A DNA stretch of 64,000 nt from Yinghuangia aomiensis (GCF_039542225.1 NZ_BAABHS010000034.1:17336-81335); one strand, 5' to 3'; numbered from the stretch's first letter, positions 1 to 8,014 are shown. A program made the numbers and translations. Notes: a model not told the origin generated them from the letters alone.

Positions 1-1140
1 GACCCGTTCATCGTGGTCCGCGACGACGACGGCGCCGTGCGCGTGCTGCTCGACGCCTGCCGCCACCGCGGCACCCGACTGTGCCGGGCCGATGCCGGGA
101 ACACCACCAACTTCCGTTGCCCGTACCACGGATGGACGTACAACACCAAGGGCGACCTGGTCGGCGCGCCCGCGATCAACACCGCCTACAAAGGCCTCGA
201 CAAGTCGCAGTGGGGCTTGATCCCCGCGGCCCAGGTCGAGACCGTGCACGGGCTGATCTTCGCCTCGCTCGACCCGAAGGCCGCGCCCCTGGACGACTAT
301 CTGGGCGGCATGCGCTGGTACCTCGACCTCATGTTCGGACTCGCCGACGGCGGCATGGAGGTCGTCGGCGAACCGAACCGGTTCGTCCTCGACGCCGACT
401 GGAAGATCGGCGCCGACAACTTCTCCGGCGACGACTACCACACGGTCTTCCTGCACAAGTCGATGTGGGACGTCGGCGCGATCACCATCCCCCCGGTCGC
501 CAACATGCAGGGCTACCACGTCCACGCGGCCCCCGGACACTCCGTCACCTTCTCGATCGCCGACGACGAGGACGACGGCGGCCCGCAGTTCTGGGGCTAC
601 GACCCGGAGATCACCGCCGCCTTCCGTCAAGGAGACCTGACCGCGGAGCAGTTCGCCATCGCCAGGCGTTCGCGGATCTGCGTCGGCACGGTGTTCCCCA
701 ACCTGTCGTTCCTGATGGCACCGCTCACCGAAGACCCCGCGCACGCGCCGACCGGGCTGCTCAGCCTGCGGCAGTGGCAGCCGGCGGGGCCCGGCCGGAT
801 GGAGATCTGGAACTGGGTGCTGGCCTGGAAGGGCACGCCGGAAGCCCTGCGCGAGCGGGCCTACCAGGCGTCGATCGGCACGTTCGGACCCGCCGGACTG
901 TTCGAACAGGACGACACCGAGCCGTGGCAGTCGATCACCCGGATGAGCGGGTCGGCGTACGGCCGCGCGGTCGGCATGAAGCTCAACTACCAGATGGGCC
1001 ACCAGGGCGCGGGCATCGGCTCGGTCCGGGAAGTGACCGATTTCCCCGGCCCCGGCACCGTCCTCGCCCCGCGGTACGAGGAAGGCGTCCAGATCAACTT
1101 CTACCGCCGCTGGGCCCACTACCTGAACGGAGACGCCTGA
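1..1140 (+). CDS. Rieske 2Fe-2S aromatic ring-hydroxylating oxygenase alpha subunit (5' end outside window)
   Basis: This is the catalytic subunit of a Rieske non-heme iron oxygenase. The visible protein shows the Rieske cluster motif as CRHRG (codons from about nt 58) and CPYHGW (from about nt 118). The mononuclear-iron site follows in the DNFSGDDYHTVFLH segment near nt 424-456. The reading frame is open from base 1, so the true start and part of the N-terminus are missing. It overlaps the next gene by one base (TGATG), and a NuoF-like flavoprotein and a ferredoxin follow; these are probably its electron donors. It is related to, but clearly distinct from, the second alpha subunit at 52114-53424. 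The substrate cannot be told from the sequence. Confidence 0.9.
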   Translation, partial: DPFIVVRDDDGAVRVLLDACRHRGTRLCRADAGNTTNFRCPYHGWTYNTKGDLVGAPAINTAYKGLDKSQWGLIPAAQVETVHGLIFASLDPKAAPLDDYLGGMRWYLDLMFGLADGGMEVVGEPNRFVLDADWKIGADNFSGDDYHTVFLHKSMWDVGAITIPPVANMQGYHVHAAPGHSVTFSIADDEDDGGPQFWGYDPEITAAFRQGDLTAEQFAIARRSRICVGTVFPNLSFLMAPLTEDPAHAPTGLLSLRQWQPAGPGRMEIWNWVLAWKGTPEALRERAYQASIGTFGPAGLFEQDDTEPWQSITRMSGSAYGRAVGMKLNYQMGHQGAGIGSVREVTDFPGPGTVLAPRYEEGVQINFYRRWAHYLNGDA

Positions 1141-2369
1141 TGGACGCGGTCTCCCCGGTGACCGTCCCGGCGGCACCCCCGGGCGCCGCGGCCGACCAAG
1201 GCCGCGTCCCGGACGCCGCGCCGCACCCCGGCACCCCGGCCCGGCTGACCGCCGATCCCGCCCGAGAACCCGCCATCGCGCTGCGCGGCAGCCCGCTGAT
1301 CGACGCGCTGGACGCGGCCGCGCTCCGCGGTCGCGGAGGCGCGGCGTTCCCCGCCGCGGTCAAGTGGCGTGCCGTACGGTCCGCGCCGTGCGTCGTGGTG
1401 GCCAACGGGGCGGAAGGCGAACCGGCGTCGTGGAAGGACCGCTACCTCCTTCGCGCTCGCCCCGGACTCGTCCTCGATGGCCTGCTGCTTGCCGCGGAAG
1501 CGCTCGGGGCGGTCCGGGCGCTCCTCTATGTCGGCCGCCCCGAAGACGAGGCCGCCGTGCGTACGGCACTGGCCCGGCACCCCGGCGCGGGCGGCGTTGA
1601 GGTGGTCGCGGTCGCGGACCGGTATGTCGCGGGCGAGGAGACCGCGGTGGTGCGTGCCGTGAACGACGGCATCGCCATGCCGACCGTCAAGCCGCCGCGC
1701 CCGTTCGAACGCGGCATCGACGGCCGGCCCACACTCGTGCAGAACGTCGAGACGCTCGCCCACGCGGCGTGGATCGCCCGGCACGGGGCGGAGGCGTTCC
1801 GCGCGGTCGGCACCGCGGGGTCGCCGGGCACCGCGCTGGTGACCGTGGACGGAGCCGTGTCCGAAGTCGCCCTCGGCACCCCGCTGTCCGAGCTGTTCGC
1901 GGCGCGCGACCAGGCCGTGCCGCCGCCCGCCGTGCTCGCCGGAGGCTACTTCGGCGGCCTCCTCGCACCGGACCGGTTCGGACTGCCGCTCGACTACGAC
2001 GCGTTCCGGGCGGCCGGTTCCGGCCTGGGCTGCGCGGCGTTCGGCGTGGTGCGCGACTGCCCCGTCGACACCGCGGTCCGAGTCGCGCACTACCTCGCGG
2101 CCGAGTCCAGCCGCCAGTGCGGCGTATGCCTCAACGGCACCCGCGCCATGGCCGAAGCCCTCGGCCGCGTCGCGACCGGACACGCCGCGCCCGACGACCC
2201 GGCCAACCTCGCGCGCTGGTCGGAAACCCTGCCCGGCCGGGGCGCCTGCGCGCTGCTCGACGGCGCGGCCCTGCTGGTCCGCTCACTGCTCGGCGGCTTC
2301 CCCGGGGCGGTCGCCGCCCATCTCGACCACGGCTGCGCGGTGTGCGCGGCGGAACGGAGCACGTCATGA
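1140..2369 (+). CDS. NuoF-like FMN/4Fe-4S NADH dehydrogenase subunit, probable ferredoxin reductase
   Basis: The 409-residue protein belongs to the 51-kDa (NuoF/HoxF) flavoprotein family. The glycine-rich nucleotide/FMN motif GRGGAAFP is at about residue 62. It is followed by ANGAEGEPASWKDR, by YVAGEETAVV, where NuoF has YxCGEET, and by PTLVQNVETL. An SLBB-type segment comes next. The C-terminal Fe-S region reads SRQCGVC and later HGCAVC; the third cysteine of the usual CxxCxxC run is replaced, so the cluster ligation may differ. The start ATG overlaps the upstream stop, and the stop overlaps the ferredoxin start, which argues for translational coupling. It probably passes NADH electrons to the ferredoxin of the adjacent Rieske oxygenase. 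This is inferred from context. Confidence 0.8.
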   Translation: MDAVSPVTVPAAPPGAAADQGRVPDAAPHPGTPARLTADPAREPAIALRGSPLIDALDAAALRGRGGAAFPAAVKWRAVRSAPCVVVANGAEGEPASWKDRYLLRARPGLVLDGLLLAAEALGAVRALLYVGRPEDEAAVRTALARHPGAGGVEVVAVADRYVAGEETAVVRAVNDGIAMPTVKPPRPFERGIDGRPTLVQNVETLAHAAWIARHGAEAFRAVGTAGSPGTALVTVDGAVSEVALGTPLSELFAARDQAVPPPAVLAGGYFGGLLAPDRFGLPLDYDAFRAAGSGLGCAAFGVVRDCPVDTAVRVAHYLAAESSRQCGVCLNGTRAMAEALGRVATGHAAPDDPANLARWSETLPGRGACALLDGAALLVRSLLGGFPGAVAAHLDHGCAVCAAERSTS

Positions 2370-2560
2370 AGGCCCACGTCGACGCCACCCGCTGTCAGGG
2401 CATGGGCGTGTGCGCGGAACTGGCCCCCGCCGTCTTCCTCCTCGACGACTGGGGATTCGCGAGCACCGCCGACGGCGGCGCGATCCCCGCCGAACACGAA
2501 CCGGCCGTCCGCGACGCGGCGGCCCGCTGTCCGGAGAAGGCGATCCTCCTCGTGGAGTGA
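2366..2560 (+). CDS. Small 3Fe-4S type ferredoxin
   Basis: This is a 64-residue ferredoxin of the kind that usually serves actinobacterial P450s and oxygenases. The cluster motif near residue 10 reads CQGMGVC, and a C-terminal RCPEKAI supplies the last cysteine with the usual proline. The second-cysteine position of a 4Fe-4S motif is a glycine, which fits a 3Fe-4S cluster. The ATG overlaps the stop of the NuoF-like gene. In this operon it is the natural electron carrier between the flavoprotein and the Rieske oxygenase. Confidence 0.85.
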   Translation: MKAHVDATRCQGMGVCAELAPAVFLLDDWGFASTADGGAIPAEHEPAVRDAAARCPEKAILLVE

Positions 2561-2600
2561 CAGCGGACGGCGAAGGAGCGGGGGAGCGGGGGGCAAGGCT

Positions 2601-2636
2601 GCGGGTCCGGTACGGGGGGTGCCGTATCGGACCCGC
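2601..2636 (+). terminator. Hairpin terminator after the oxygenase operon
   Basis: The arms GCGGGTCCG (2601-2609) and CGGACCCGC (2628-2636) pair perfectly, and the inner TACGG/CCGTA extends the stem. It lies 40 bases after the ferredoxin stop and just before the integrase remnant, so it probably ends the operon. There is no T-run, as is common in actinomycetes. Confidence 0.6.
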
Positions 2637-3248
2637 GGATTCCGTGGGCGGCAACGGTGGCGCAGGTACACCCTGTCGTGTGTGGACAACAATCGCCTGG
2701 TCATAACCTCGCCGAAGACCCGGAACAGCCGGAACTGGGTGGCCATTTCGGGGCGTGTCGGCGAGGCGCTGCGGTGCCGCGCGGTCCAGCAGCGCCGCGA
2801 TGGGGCGGATTCGCGGACGGGGCTGTTCGCCGGCTTGGTGTTCACCCGCCCGGACGGGCGTCCGTTGCGGCCCCAGATGTTGCTGGACCGGTTCCGGCGG
2901 CTGTCCGCGGAGGCAGGTTTGCCGCGGATCACGATGCACGACCTGCGGCACCTGGCCGCCACCCTCACCATCGCCGCGGGGGTTCCGCTGGTGGTGGTGT
3001 CGAAGACGCTGCGGCACTTGACCCTGTCGACGACGGCGAACATCTACGCCCACCTGACGAGGCCGGCCGCGCGCGCCGCGGTCGTCACCATCCAGCGCGT
3101 CCTCGCCCAAGCGGAGGAACACCTGACAACCGGCGGCCTGCCGCCGAGTGCGCGCGGGCCGATACCGCCGGAGCCCCGCGACTGGCTACAGCAAGTCACC
3201 GAGTTGTTGGATCCCGCCCACGACGCCGCACGGCGTGCGTTCAAGCAG

Positions 3249-3377
3249 GCGACCACCCTGCGACCACCAGAGGACGCCGGCAGGGGAGCCGGAGCCGCAG
3301 ATATCCCCTTGTATGACCGTGAGTTCGTGAACGGGTCTCGCTGGCCGGTGCCGGAATGCGACCACCCTGCGACCACC
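3249..3377 (+). repeat. Paired 20-bp direct repeats inside the integrase 3' end (candidate arm sites)
   Basis: GCGACCACCCTGCGACCACC occurs at 3249-3268 and again at 3358-3377, and each copy is itself two tandem GCGACCACC units. The same pair lies in the other integrase at 31846-31865 and, with one mismatch, at 31955-31974. Their position close to the attachment core suggests integrase arm-binding sites. This is an inference from position and conservation. Confidence 0.5.
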
Positions 3378-3396
3378 ACGCCCGCGGACACCGGAA

Positions 3397-3428
3397 AGGC
3401 CGCCCTCTCCGTACGGAGAGAACGGCCT
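3397..3428 (-). terminator. tRNA-Pro downstream hairpin, copy 1
   Basis: The outer arms are AGGCCG and CGGCCT, and the inner palindrome is CTCTCCGTACGGAGAG. It sits just past the 3' end of the tRNA-Pro fragment on the minus strand, where a tRNA terminator would be. A degenerate copy is at 31993-32024. Confidence 0.55.
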
Positions 3429-3447
3429 CCGACCTGCGTAAACGCTG

Positions 3448-3493
3448 GTCGGGACGACAGGATTTGAACCTGCGACCCCTTGACCCCCAGCGG
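3448..3493 (-). repeat. tRNA-Pro(GGG) 3'-half fragment, attachment-site copy 1
   Basis: On the minus strand this reads as the anticodon-loop 3' side, the TpsiC arm (GCAGG TTCAAAT CCTGT) and the acceptor 3' strand of a proline tRNA with GGG anticodon. The 43 bases 3448-3490 are identical to copies at 32044-32086 and 63339-63381. The 5' half of the tRNA is not present, so this is an attachment-site scar and not a functional tRNA. To its right are two GTGTGGTCCC repeats (3516-3525 and 3527-3536). A similar pair follows copy 3, which suggests an element end. Confidence 0.75.
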
Positions 3494-3729
3494 TTCGTCC
3501 GTCTCTGTGCATGCCGTGTGGTCCCGGTGTGGTCCCCGTGGGTGTTGCTCTGTGTAGGCAAGTCTCGGTTGCCGACTGGGGGATGGATGGGTCTCACCTG
3601 GGGTCGCCCCGCCGGCCAGCGTCGGCCTGGCTGGCGCTGGTCGGTCCCGGGTTCGGGTCCTCGTTCCTCAGCGTGTTCGCCGACTGGGCCGCGGAAGGTG
3701 GCTGGGTGGACCGGCGCTGTTCGTGAGCA
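3494..3729. other. Non-coding segment with paired GTGTGGTCCC repeats
   Basis: No convincing gene is seen. The start of the segment holds two direct repeats spaced 11 bases apart, similar to those at 63474-63494 beside the third tRNA-Pro fragment. They could be integrase or excisionase sites at the left end of an element. Confidence 0.4.
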
Positions 3730-4428
3730 ATGGGCGGGGGGAGTGTCGGAGCGGTGCGGCATATTCTCTCGGCATGGCTGACATCCACGAGTTGCCCGGT
3801 GTATTCCTGGCTTGACGGCGGCGGCAACCCGGTGCCGTACGGGAGCCTGGTGTTCGTCAAAGCGCTCGCACCCGACGAGGTGATCCGGCGTCTGGGGGCG
3901 GATCCTGCCTCGGCGCGGCGGATGACCGACGAGGAGCGCACGAACCAGGATGATGCCGTGGATTTGCTGAGTGTCCGCGACCTGGGCGGGGGTTGGGCGT
4001 TGGCGTTCGAGCCGGGCGGCGCCGATGCGTTCGTGGAGGAGCCCGTGCGTCCGCTGTCCGCCGACACCGAGGTCGTCATGTTCAACCGGAACATCCTGGC
4101 CCACTGCCGGTTCCGGCACTTCGTCGACGGTGTGCTGTGGACGTACTTCGACGCGGTGGCCCCCGACGAACGCCACGGCCTCCATCCGGACCGGCTCGCC
4201 GCGGACATGCGCCGCATCAGCCTCACCCCAGCCCCCGACGACCACGACCTGGACGACTACGACGACGAGTACGAAGACCCTGGCGTCAGCCGCTGCGCGC
4301 CCATCGGTCACTGGGGCTCGATGACGATGGCGCTCGTCGAATCCGTCACCGGCGTCCGTCTCCACCCGCAGGCCTTCGCCATGTCTGCTACGACGGTGGT
4401 CCGGCGCTTCTCCCGACGGCGGGGCTGA
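3730..4428 (+). CDS. Hypothetical protein, resembles the DUF6461 group
   Basis: This 232-residue acidic protein has no signal peptide and no membrane segment. The core pattern (a WLDGGG region, then VFVKALAPDEVIRRLGADP) resembles the Streptomyces DUF6461 family, whose function is unknown. There is an Asp/Glu-rich stretch near residue 170. An out-of-frame ATG at 3774 opens a 13-codon reading frame, so the N-terminus may be frameshifted and the real start is uncertain. It is not in an obvious operon. The family assignment is from memory of the pattern. Confidence 0.55.
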   Translation: MGGGSVGAVRHILSAWLTSTSCPVYSWLDGGGNPVPYGSLVFVKALAPDEVIRRLGADPASARRMTDEERTNQDDAVDLLSVRDLGGGWALAFEPGGADAFVEEPVRPLSADTEVVMFNRNILAHCRFRHFVDGVLWTYFDAVAPDERHGLHPDRLAADMRRISLTPAPDDHDLDDYDDEYEDPGVSRCAPIGHWGSMTMALVESVTGVRLHPQAFAMSATTVVRRFSRRRG

Positions 4429-4503
4429 CGCCACCCCGGGTTACGCCGGTGCCGTGATGACGAGACGTGGTCGTTACCGGCGCCCGCCCAGCGGGCTGTC
4501 ATC

Positions 4504-4839
4504 GTGACGCAGTGGCCGTCGACGTCGCGTTCCTCCCCCGCTCCCGACGACCAAACAGCCGCTGCATTTGGGGCCTACCGGTGCGCTGGCGCGCTATCCG
4601 TCCCCGAAACCCCCGCGGGGACCGGCAACGGCCCGGGATACGAAGCATCCCGATGGCGCTCCGACACCGCTATGGGTCGGCAGCCGACGCCGTGGACGCT
4701 CAGCGGCCCCGGTTTCACTGGCTGGTCCGCACGGGGGCTGGACGAACTCGTCGACCGCGCCGAAGACCAGGCCCGGCGCCTCGAGGAGATCCGGGTCGGA
4801 GTCGTCTCGGACCCCCTTCAACTCATCGGGCGGGGATAG
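4504..4839 (+). CDS. Small hypothetical protein, doubtful
   Basis: The reading frame encodes 111 residues. The N-terminal half is low-complexity and looks non-coding. The last 35 residues (from ARGLDELVDRAEDQARRLEE) look like a genuine amphipathic helix followed by a short tail. It may be the end of a decayed gene. No function is assigned. Confidence 0.25.
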   Translation: MTQWPSTSRSSPAPDDQTAAAFGAYRCAGALSVPETPAGTGNGPGYEASRWRSDTAMGRQPTPWTLSGPGFTGWSARGLDELVDRAEDQARRLEEIRVGVVSDPLQLIGRG

Positions 4840-5183
4840 AGGCGCCCAAGCGCAAAGCAGCGCGGTGTCAGGCGGAGAGGCGGAGCGCCGAGGGTGACAG
4901 GGCCTGTGTTCAGGCCACATTGACGCTGATGCAGATGTCATCGTCGGTCTCGGTCTTGCATGGGGTGAGCAGCCGGACATGGCGCCGGTCGATGGTGATG
5001 GACGTGCGTCCGGGCGCGCGAACCAAGCCTGCGGACGCGGCGAAGCCAGGAGCTACGGAGACCTGCGCGCGGCTCCGCTCGGGCCGCGAACGGCTCGGAG
5101 CCCCGGATCTGGTGGTGGTGGTGGCCGAATCGGCGGTGGCTGTCTTGCTGCCGGAGATGAAGCATCTTGATCCCGCGGCCGCG
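4840..5183. other. Stretch without a confident gene
   Basis: Several overlapping frames are open on both strands, but none has convincing composition or a ribosome-binding site. Nothing is called here. Confidence 0.4.
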
Positions 5184-5351
5184 TCACCGGCGATGCCGGC
5201 GGCCGCGGCCGGAGCCGGAAGCACCACGAACGAGGAACCCGAGCAGCCACAGCACCAAAGCGGCCACAGCCACCCACCACAGGACGTGAACAGCGAATCC
5301 CACGCCGAACAGCACCAGGATCCCGAGCAGGATCAAAAGCAGCACAACCAC
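5184..5351 (-). CDS. Small hydrophobic membrane protein (55 aa)
   Basis: The GTG start at 5351 is preceded by AGAAGG at a suitable distance. The 55-residue product is almost entirely two hydrophobic stretches (VVLLLILLGILVLFGVGFAV, then a segment containing VLWWVAVAALVLWLLGFLV) with a basic tail ending RGRRHRR. It matches the pattern of the short 'hydrophobic protein' genes common in Streptomyces, which have no known function. The GTG start and small size make it easy to miss. A second protein of this type is at 25729-25896. Confidence 0.7.
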   Translation of the reverse strand: MVVLLLILLGILVLFGVGFAVHVLWWVAVAALVLWLLGFLVRGASGSGRGRRHRR

Positions 5352-5500
5352 GACCGATCACCTTCTCGGTCCAAGTGTGCCCCGCCCGGAACCGGGGTGA
5401 TCCTCCAGCAGCAGGCGCTCGGTCTGCGGCGGACCCGCGCCCTACCGCGCAGGTCCGCGTCGTATGGGCCGACGTGGGGCCGCCGGGAGAAGGTCGCTGG

Positions 5501-5686
5501 TCAGGCGGCCTGGGTATCGTCCGCAGGCGGCTCGGCGTCGTCGTCGACGCCGTCGGCTTTGGCGCGGACGTCCTTCGGGGTGGGCGCCGTGATGTTGCGT
5601 TGCTCTGCGGACCGTTTCCGGGCTGCGGTGCGGTTCCCCTGCGAGGCGTCGTTCTCCCCGGGGGTGTCGTTGTTGTCCGTGCTCAT
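5501..5686 (-). CDS. Small hydrophilic hypothetical protein (61 aa)
   Basis: The ATG at 5686 has the ribosome-binding site GAAGGACG just upstream, which decides this start over a longer frame from 5794. The product is highly charged and disordered-looking: it starts MSTDNNDTPGENDASQGNRT, has a basic centre and has an acidic end. It lies among small stress-type genes. The function is unknown. Confidence 0.6.
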   Translation of the reverse strand: MSTDNNDTPGENDASQGNRTAARKRSAEQRNITAPTPKDVRAKADGVDDDAEPPADDTQAA

Positions 5687-5783
5687 GGCATCGTCCTTCT
5701 CGTCGTATCGCGTGGTGGACTCGGTGGGCCGGCCGTGCCCATGGCGGGCGTAGGCCGCGTGGGCGCGTAGGCCGGAGCCCTGG

Positions 5784-6107
5784 TCAGTGGCCAAGGGCGT
5801 CGGCGAGTTCCTTCTTGGTCATCTTCGAGCGGCCGTGGATGTTGCGCTGCCTGGCCTCGTTGTACAGCTGCTCCCTCGTCGGCCCCTGCGAGCCGGAGTG
5901 CGAGCGCCGGCCGCCGCGCCGGGAGGACGAGGTGTCGTGGACGGAAGAGCGGCTGGCGGTCTTCGACTCGCCGTGCCGGGCCCGTTCCTTGTTCACCGTG
6001 CGGGCTGCGATCTCCTCCGCCCGTTTCCGGCTCTCGCCGCGGGCCAATGCGCTGTCCTTGATGTGTTCGTACTGGCGTTCACGCTTCTTGTTCGAACCGG
6101 CAGGCAT
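5784..6107 (-). CDS. 'Plasmid stabilization' type protein with Rho N-terminal-like tail
   Basis: The product has 107 residues, starting MPAGSNKKRERQYEHIKD. It closely follows the pattern of a conserved Streptomyces protein annotated as plasmid stabilization protein. The C-terminal 35 residues (TREQLYNEARQRNIHGRSKM then TKKELADALGH) resemble the helix-extended Rho-N/SAP-like motif that may bind nucleic acid. AGGAGAAGGAGAA precedes the ATG at 6107, so the longer open frame upstream is rejected. The real function is not established. Confidence 0.75.
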   Translation of the reverse strand: MPAGSNKKRERQYEHIKDSALARGESRKRAEEIAARTVNKERARHGESKTASRSSVHDTSSSRRGGRRSHSGSQGPTREQLYNEARQRNIHGRSKMTKKELADALGH

Positions 6108-6150
6108 GACTTCTCCTTCTCCTGGTTCGACGCATCGCCTACCCCCGAAC

Positions 6151-6455
6151 CTAAGGGCCGAGTCGTGGGCGCGCCTGCGCATATGGGCAGGCGCGGACGG
6201 GGACGCGTTTGCCGGATGGGGAATTGCTGTCGTCGCTGCACGCGGCGAGGGTGAACGCGGCGAGCCCGGCGGCGCCGAGGCCCGCCAGGAACCGGCGCCG
6301 GTCCAGCCCGCCTGACGGCAGCCTGGCCTCCCGTTCCCGGACATGCTTGCCCAGCACGGCCGCCGCCATCGACATGTGCGGCAGCGTCGCCCGGTGCGCC
6401 TCGTCGACCTGCGCGATCAGCGCCCGCAGTTCCCCGTCTGTGCCCTGTGCTGCGG
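6151..6455 (-). pseudogene. Decayed Tat-exported ferritin-like lipoprotein gene (N-terminal part)
   Basis: The frame encodes a short N-terminal helix (ALIAQVDEAHRATLPH, about 6420-6375), then a twin-arginine signal LDRRRFLAGLGAAGLAAFTL and a lipobox LAAC followed by SDDSNS. This layout matches the start of Streptomyces ferritin-like proteins with Tat signals. The frame then runs into unrelated sequence and stops at 6151, so the ferritin-like domain is missing. There is no proper start codon with a ribosome-binding site, because a stop lies just upstream. The remnant follows directly after a broken TatB-like gene. Confidence 0.55.
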
Positions 6456-6760
6456 GCGGTCAGTGCGCGGGCTCATCCGGCAGATCCCGTGCCAGGGTCT
6501 TGAGCTCGTGGAGGCCGAGCGGGTCCGTTTCGTCGCCCAGGAGGGCTTTGCGGACGACGGTGGCGGGTTGAAGGCCGTCCACCTCAACGTTCTCGAACTC
6601 GGCCCAAGGGCGTCGAGTAGCTCTTCGCGGGCCTCGTCGCGGACCGGCGAAATTCGCGCAGGGTCTTCGCGGCCTTGGCGCCCATGCGCGGCAGCTTGTC
6701 CGGTGCCATGACGACCACGGCCAAGACGACGAGTGTGACCATTGGCGGGCAGCGAAACAC
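6456..6760 (-). pseudogene. TatB-like translocase subunit gene broken by two frameshifts
   Basis: Pieces in three minus-strand frames join into one TatB-type protein. A membrane helix and hinge (VTLVVLAVVVMAPDKLPRMG, then AKAAKTLREF) lead into RDEAREELLDALGP, and finally EFENVEVDGL with LGLHELKTLARDLPDEPAH and a stop near 6460. The order matches Sec-independent translocase TatB proteins (membrane helix, amphipathic helix, EFxNVEV-like region). Shifts occur near 6650 and near 6605. Either the gene has decayed or the sequence has errors here. The N-terminal few residues are unclear. Confidence 0.6.
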
Positions 6761-7132
6761 ACCGGCCGTAACCGGAAGTTCCGCAGCAAGGACACACAGA
6801 ATGTGGTCACGGTCGTCTCTCGCGAGCACCAAGCCCCAACGTCGTTTTGCAGTCTCATCGTCCGGGACGCTGCACGCCACGACCCACGCTGGCCGCGGAC
6901 CACGACAGGACTCGACGGCTCACCAGCGGGTGCCCGCGCCCGCTGATGGCGTGTGCGGCGGGCGCGGCGGGCCCGGTTCTCGTGGACCGTACAGGTGGCT
7001 TTTGGGCCTGAGTGTTGCTCAATGCGCATTATGGGCATTTGCGTACTTAGTGCATTCGGGAGCCTTCTTGTCTGTCGGGTAGGCGGTGGGTTCGTGTACG
7101 CAAGGTCGCTCTCGCGGCGCCGGTCCGGTGGA
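6761..7132. other. Stretch without a recognisable gene
   Basis: I see no convincing coding sequence, RNA gene or hairpin in this interval. Confidence 0.4.
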
Positions 7133-7624
7133 ATGGAGCCTGTCGGTCGGTTGCCGGTCGTCGTCGAGGTCGTGCTGCTGCGTGCGGTGCCGCAGCTCGC
7201 CTATCGGATGGCGCGGGGGATGCCACTGCCGGGAGAGGTGCCGGACTCGGCGGCGTTGCGGCTGGCCGGGCTTCCGGAGGACGCGGCGCGGCGCGCGGAA
7301 CTGGTGGTGCATTCGACGAGCTGGCGTTACGAGCGAGGAGAACCACGGGTGGTGTTGACGTACGTCGTGGCGCCGGACCCTGATCCGACGCGGCCGTCCC
7401 GCCTGGTCGAGGGCGTGGGGATCGCCCGCGGTGACAGCGCGGCCTGTCCTGCGCCGGAGAGGGTTGCAGCGGGCGAGGTCGCCGCGCACGCGTTGCGGCA
7501 CTTGGCGTTCTTGGAAGCTTCTGATCCGGTCGTGCGTGACGCGGTGGCGCGGGTCTCGGGGCTTACGGCTGTCATGCCGAGCTTCGAGCCCGACGTTGCC
7601 CGGAGGCTGCATACGGGGCCGTGA
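7133..7624 (+). CDS. Hypothetical protein (163 aa)
   Basis: The ATG at 7133 begins MEPVGRLPVVVEVVLLRAVP. The product is a soluble actinomycete-type protein with no signal peptide and no known catalytic motif. Composition and codon usage look like a real gene, with strong GC at third positions. It has no operon partner: decayed sequence lies upstream and a 390-base gap lies downstream. The function is unknown. Confidence 0.55.
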   Translation: MEPVGRLPVVVEVVLLRAVPQLAYRMARGMPLPGEVPDSAALRLAGLPEDAARRAELVVHSTSWRYERGEPRVVLTYVVAPDPDPTRPSRLVEGVGIARGDSAACPAPERVAAGEVAAHALRHLAFLEASDPVVRDAVARVSGLTAVMPSFEPDVARRLHTGP

Positions 7625-8014
7625 GGGCGCTTGCGACGCTGGGGGCGTCCGGCGCCGCCACGGGTGTCCGGTGCGGCGGTCGGTCTGCGCCGTCCGTGTG
7701 GGCGGATCACGGCGTTCGAGTGGTTCTTGCCCATGACGCGCGGCCGGGCTCGCCGTCGGCTTCCGGACCTGTGAACTGCTGTTTCGTCGGTGGTCGCAAG
7801 TGGCGCGGCGCCGGATTTCGGCTCCGGGCGGCGGACGGGGAAGGTGTCGTGCGTCATCGGCCGGGACATGGGGTGGCTGTTCCGAGTTGAGTCCGCGGCG
7901 TCCCCGTGACGCGGGGGCGTCCTCCGGGCGGGGCTGGGTGGGACGTGCCGTGGGCTGCTTGATCGTCGCGTGGTTCCGACGCACCGGGATCGCGCCCCGT
8001 CCCTAGGGAATTCG
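7625..8014. other. Upstream region of the DUF4331 operon
   Basis: No gene is supported here. The segment should contain the promoter of the operon starting at 8015, but I cannot point to a confident -35/-10 pair. Confidence 0.35.

Larger units (their letters stand above)
2667..3467 (+). pseudogene. 5'-truncated tyrosine integrase (C-terminal catalytic part)
   Basis: The encoded stretch is the C-terminal part of a tyrosine recombinase. It contains MHDLRHLA (catalytic HxxR), LRHLTLSTT (second histidine region) and the nucleophile in NIYAHL. The box I arginine and the whole N-terminal arm-binding and core-binding domains are absent. Homology to the longer copy at 30520-32037 begins abruptly at 2667. 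The first 80-odd bases are identical between the copies, and the rest is diverged. The 3' end reads into the tRNA-Pro fragment at 3448. It cannot make a full recombinase and is best read as the right-end remnant of an earlier integrated element. Confidence 0.85.

Noticed and set aside
3448..3493. A functional tRNA-Pro gene at this position
   Set aside because: Only the 3' half is present; the D arm and the 5' acceptor strand cannot be found to the right. The same holds for the copies at 32044 and 63339.
4467..5753. A 428-codon plus-strand frame
   Set aside because: It crosses two better-supported minus-strand small genes with ribosome-binding sites and has changing, low-complexity composition.
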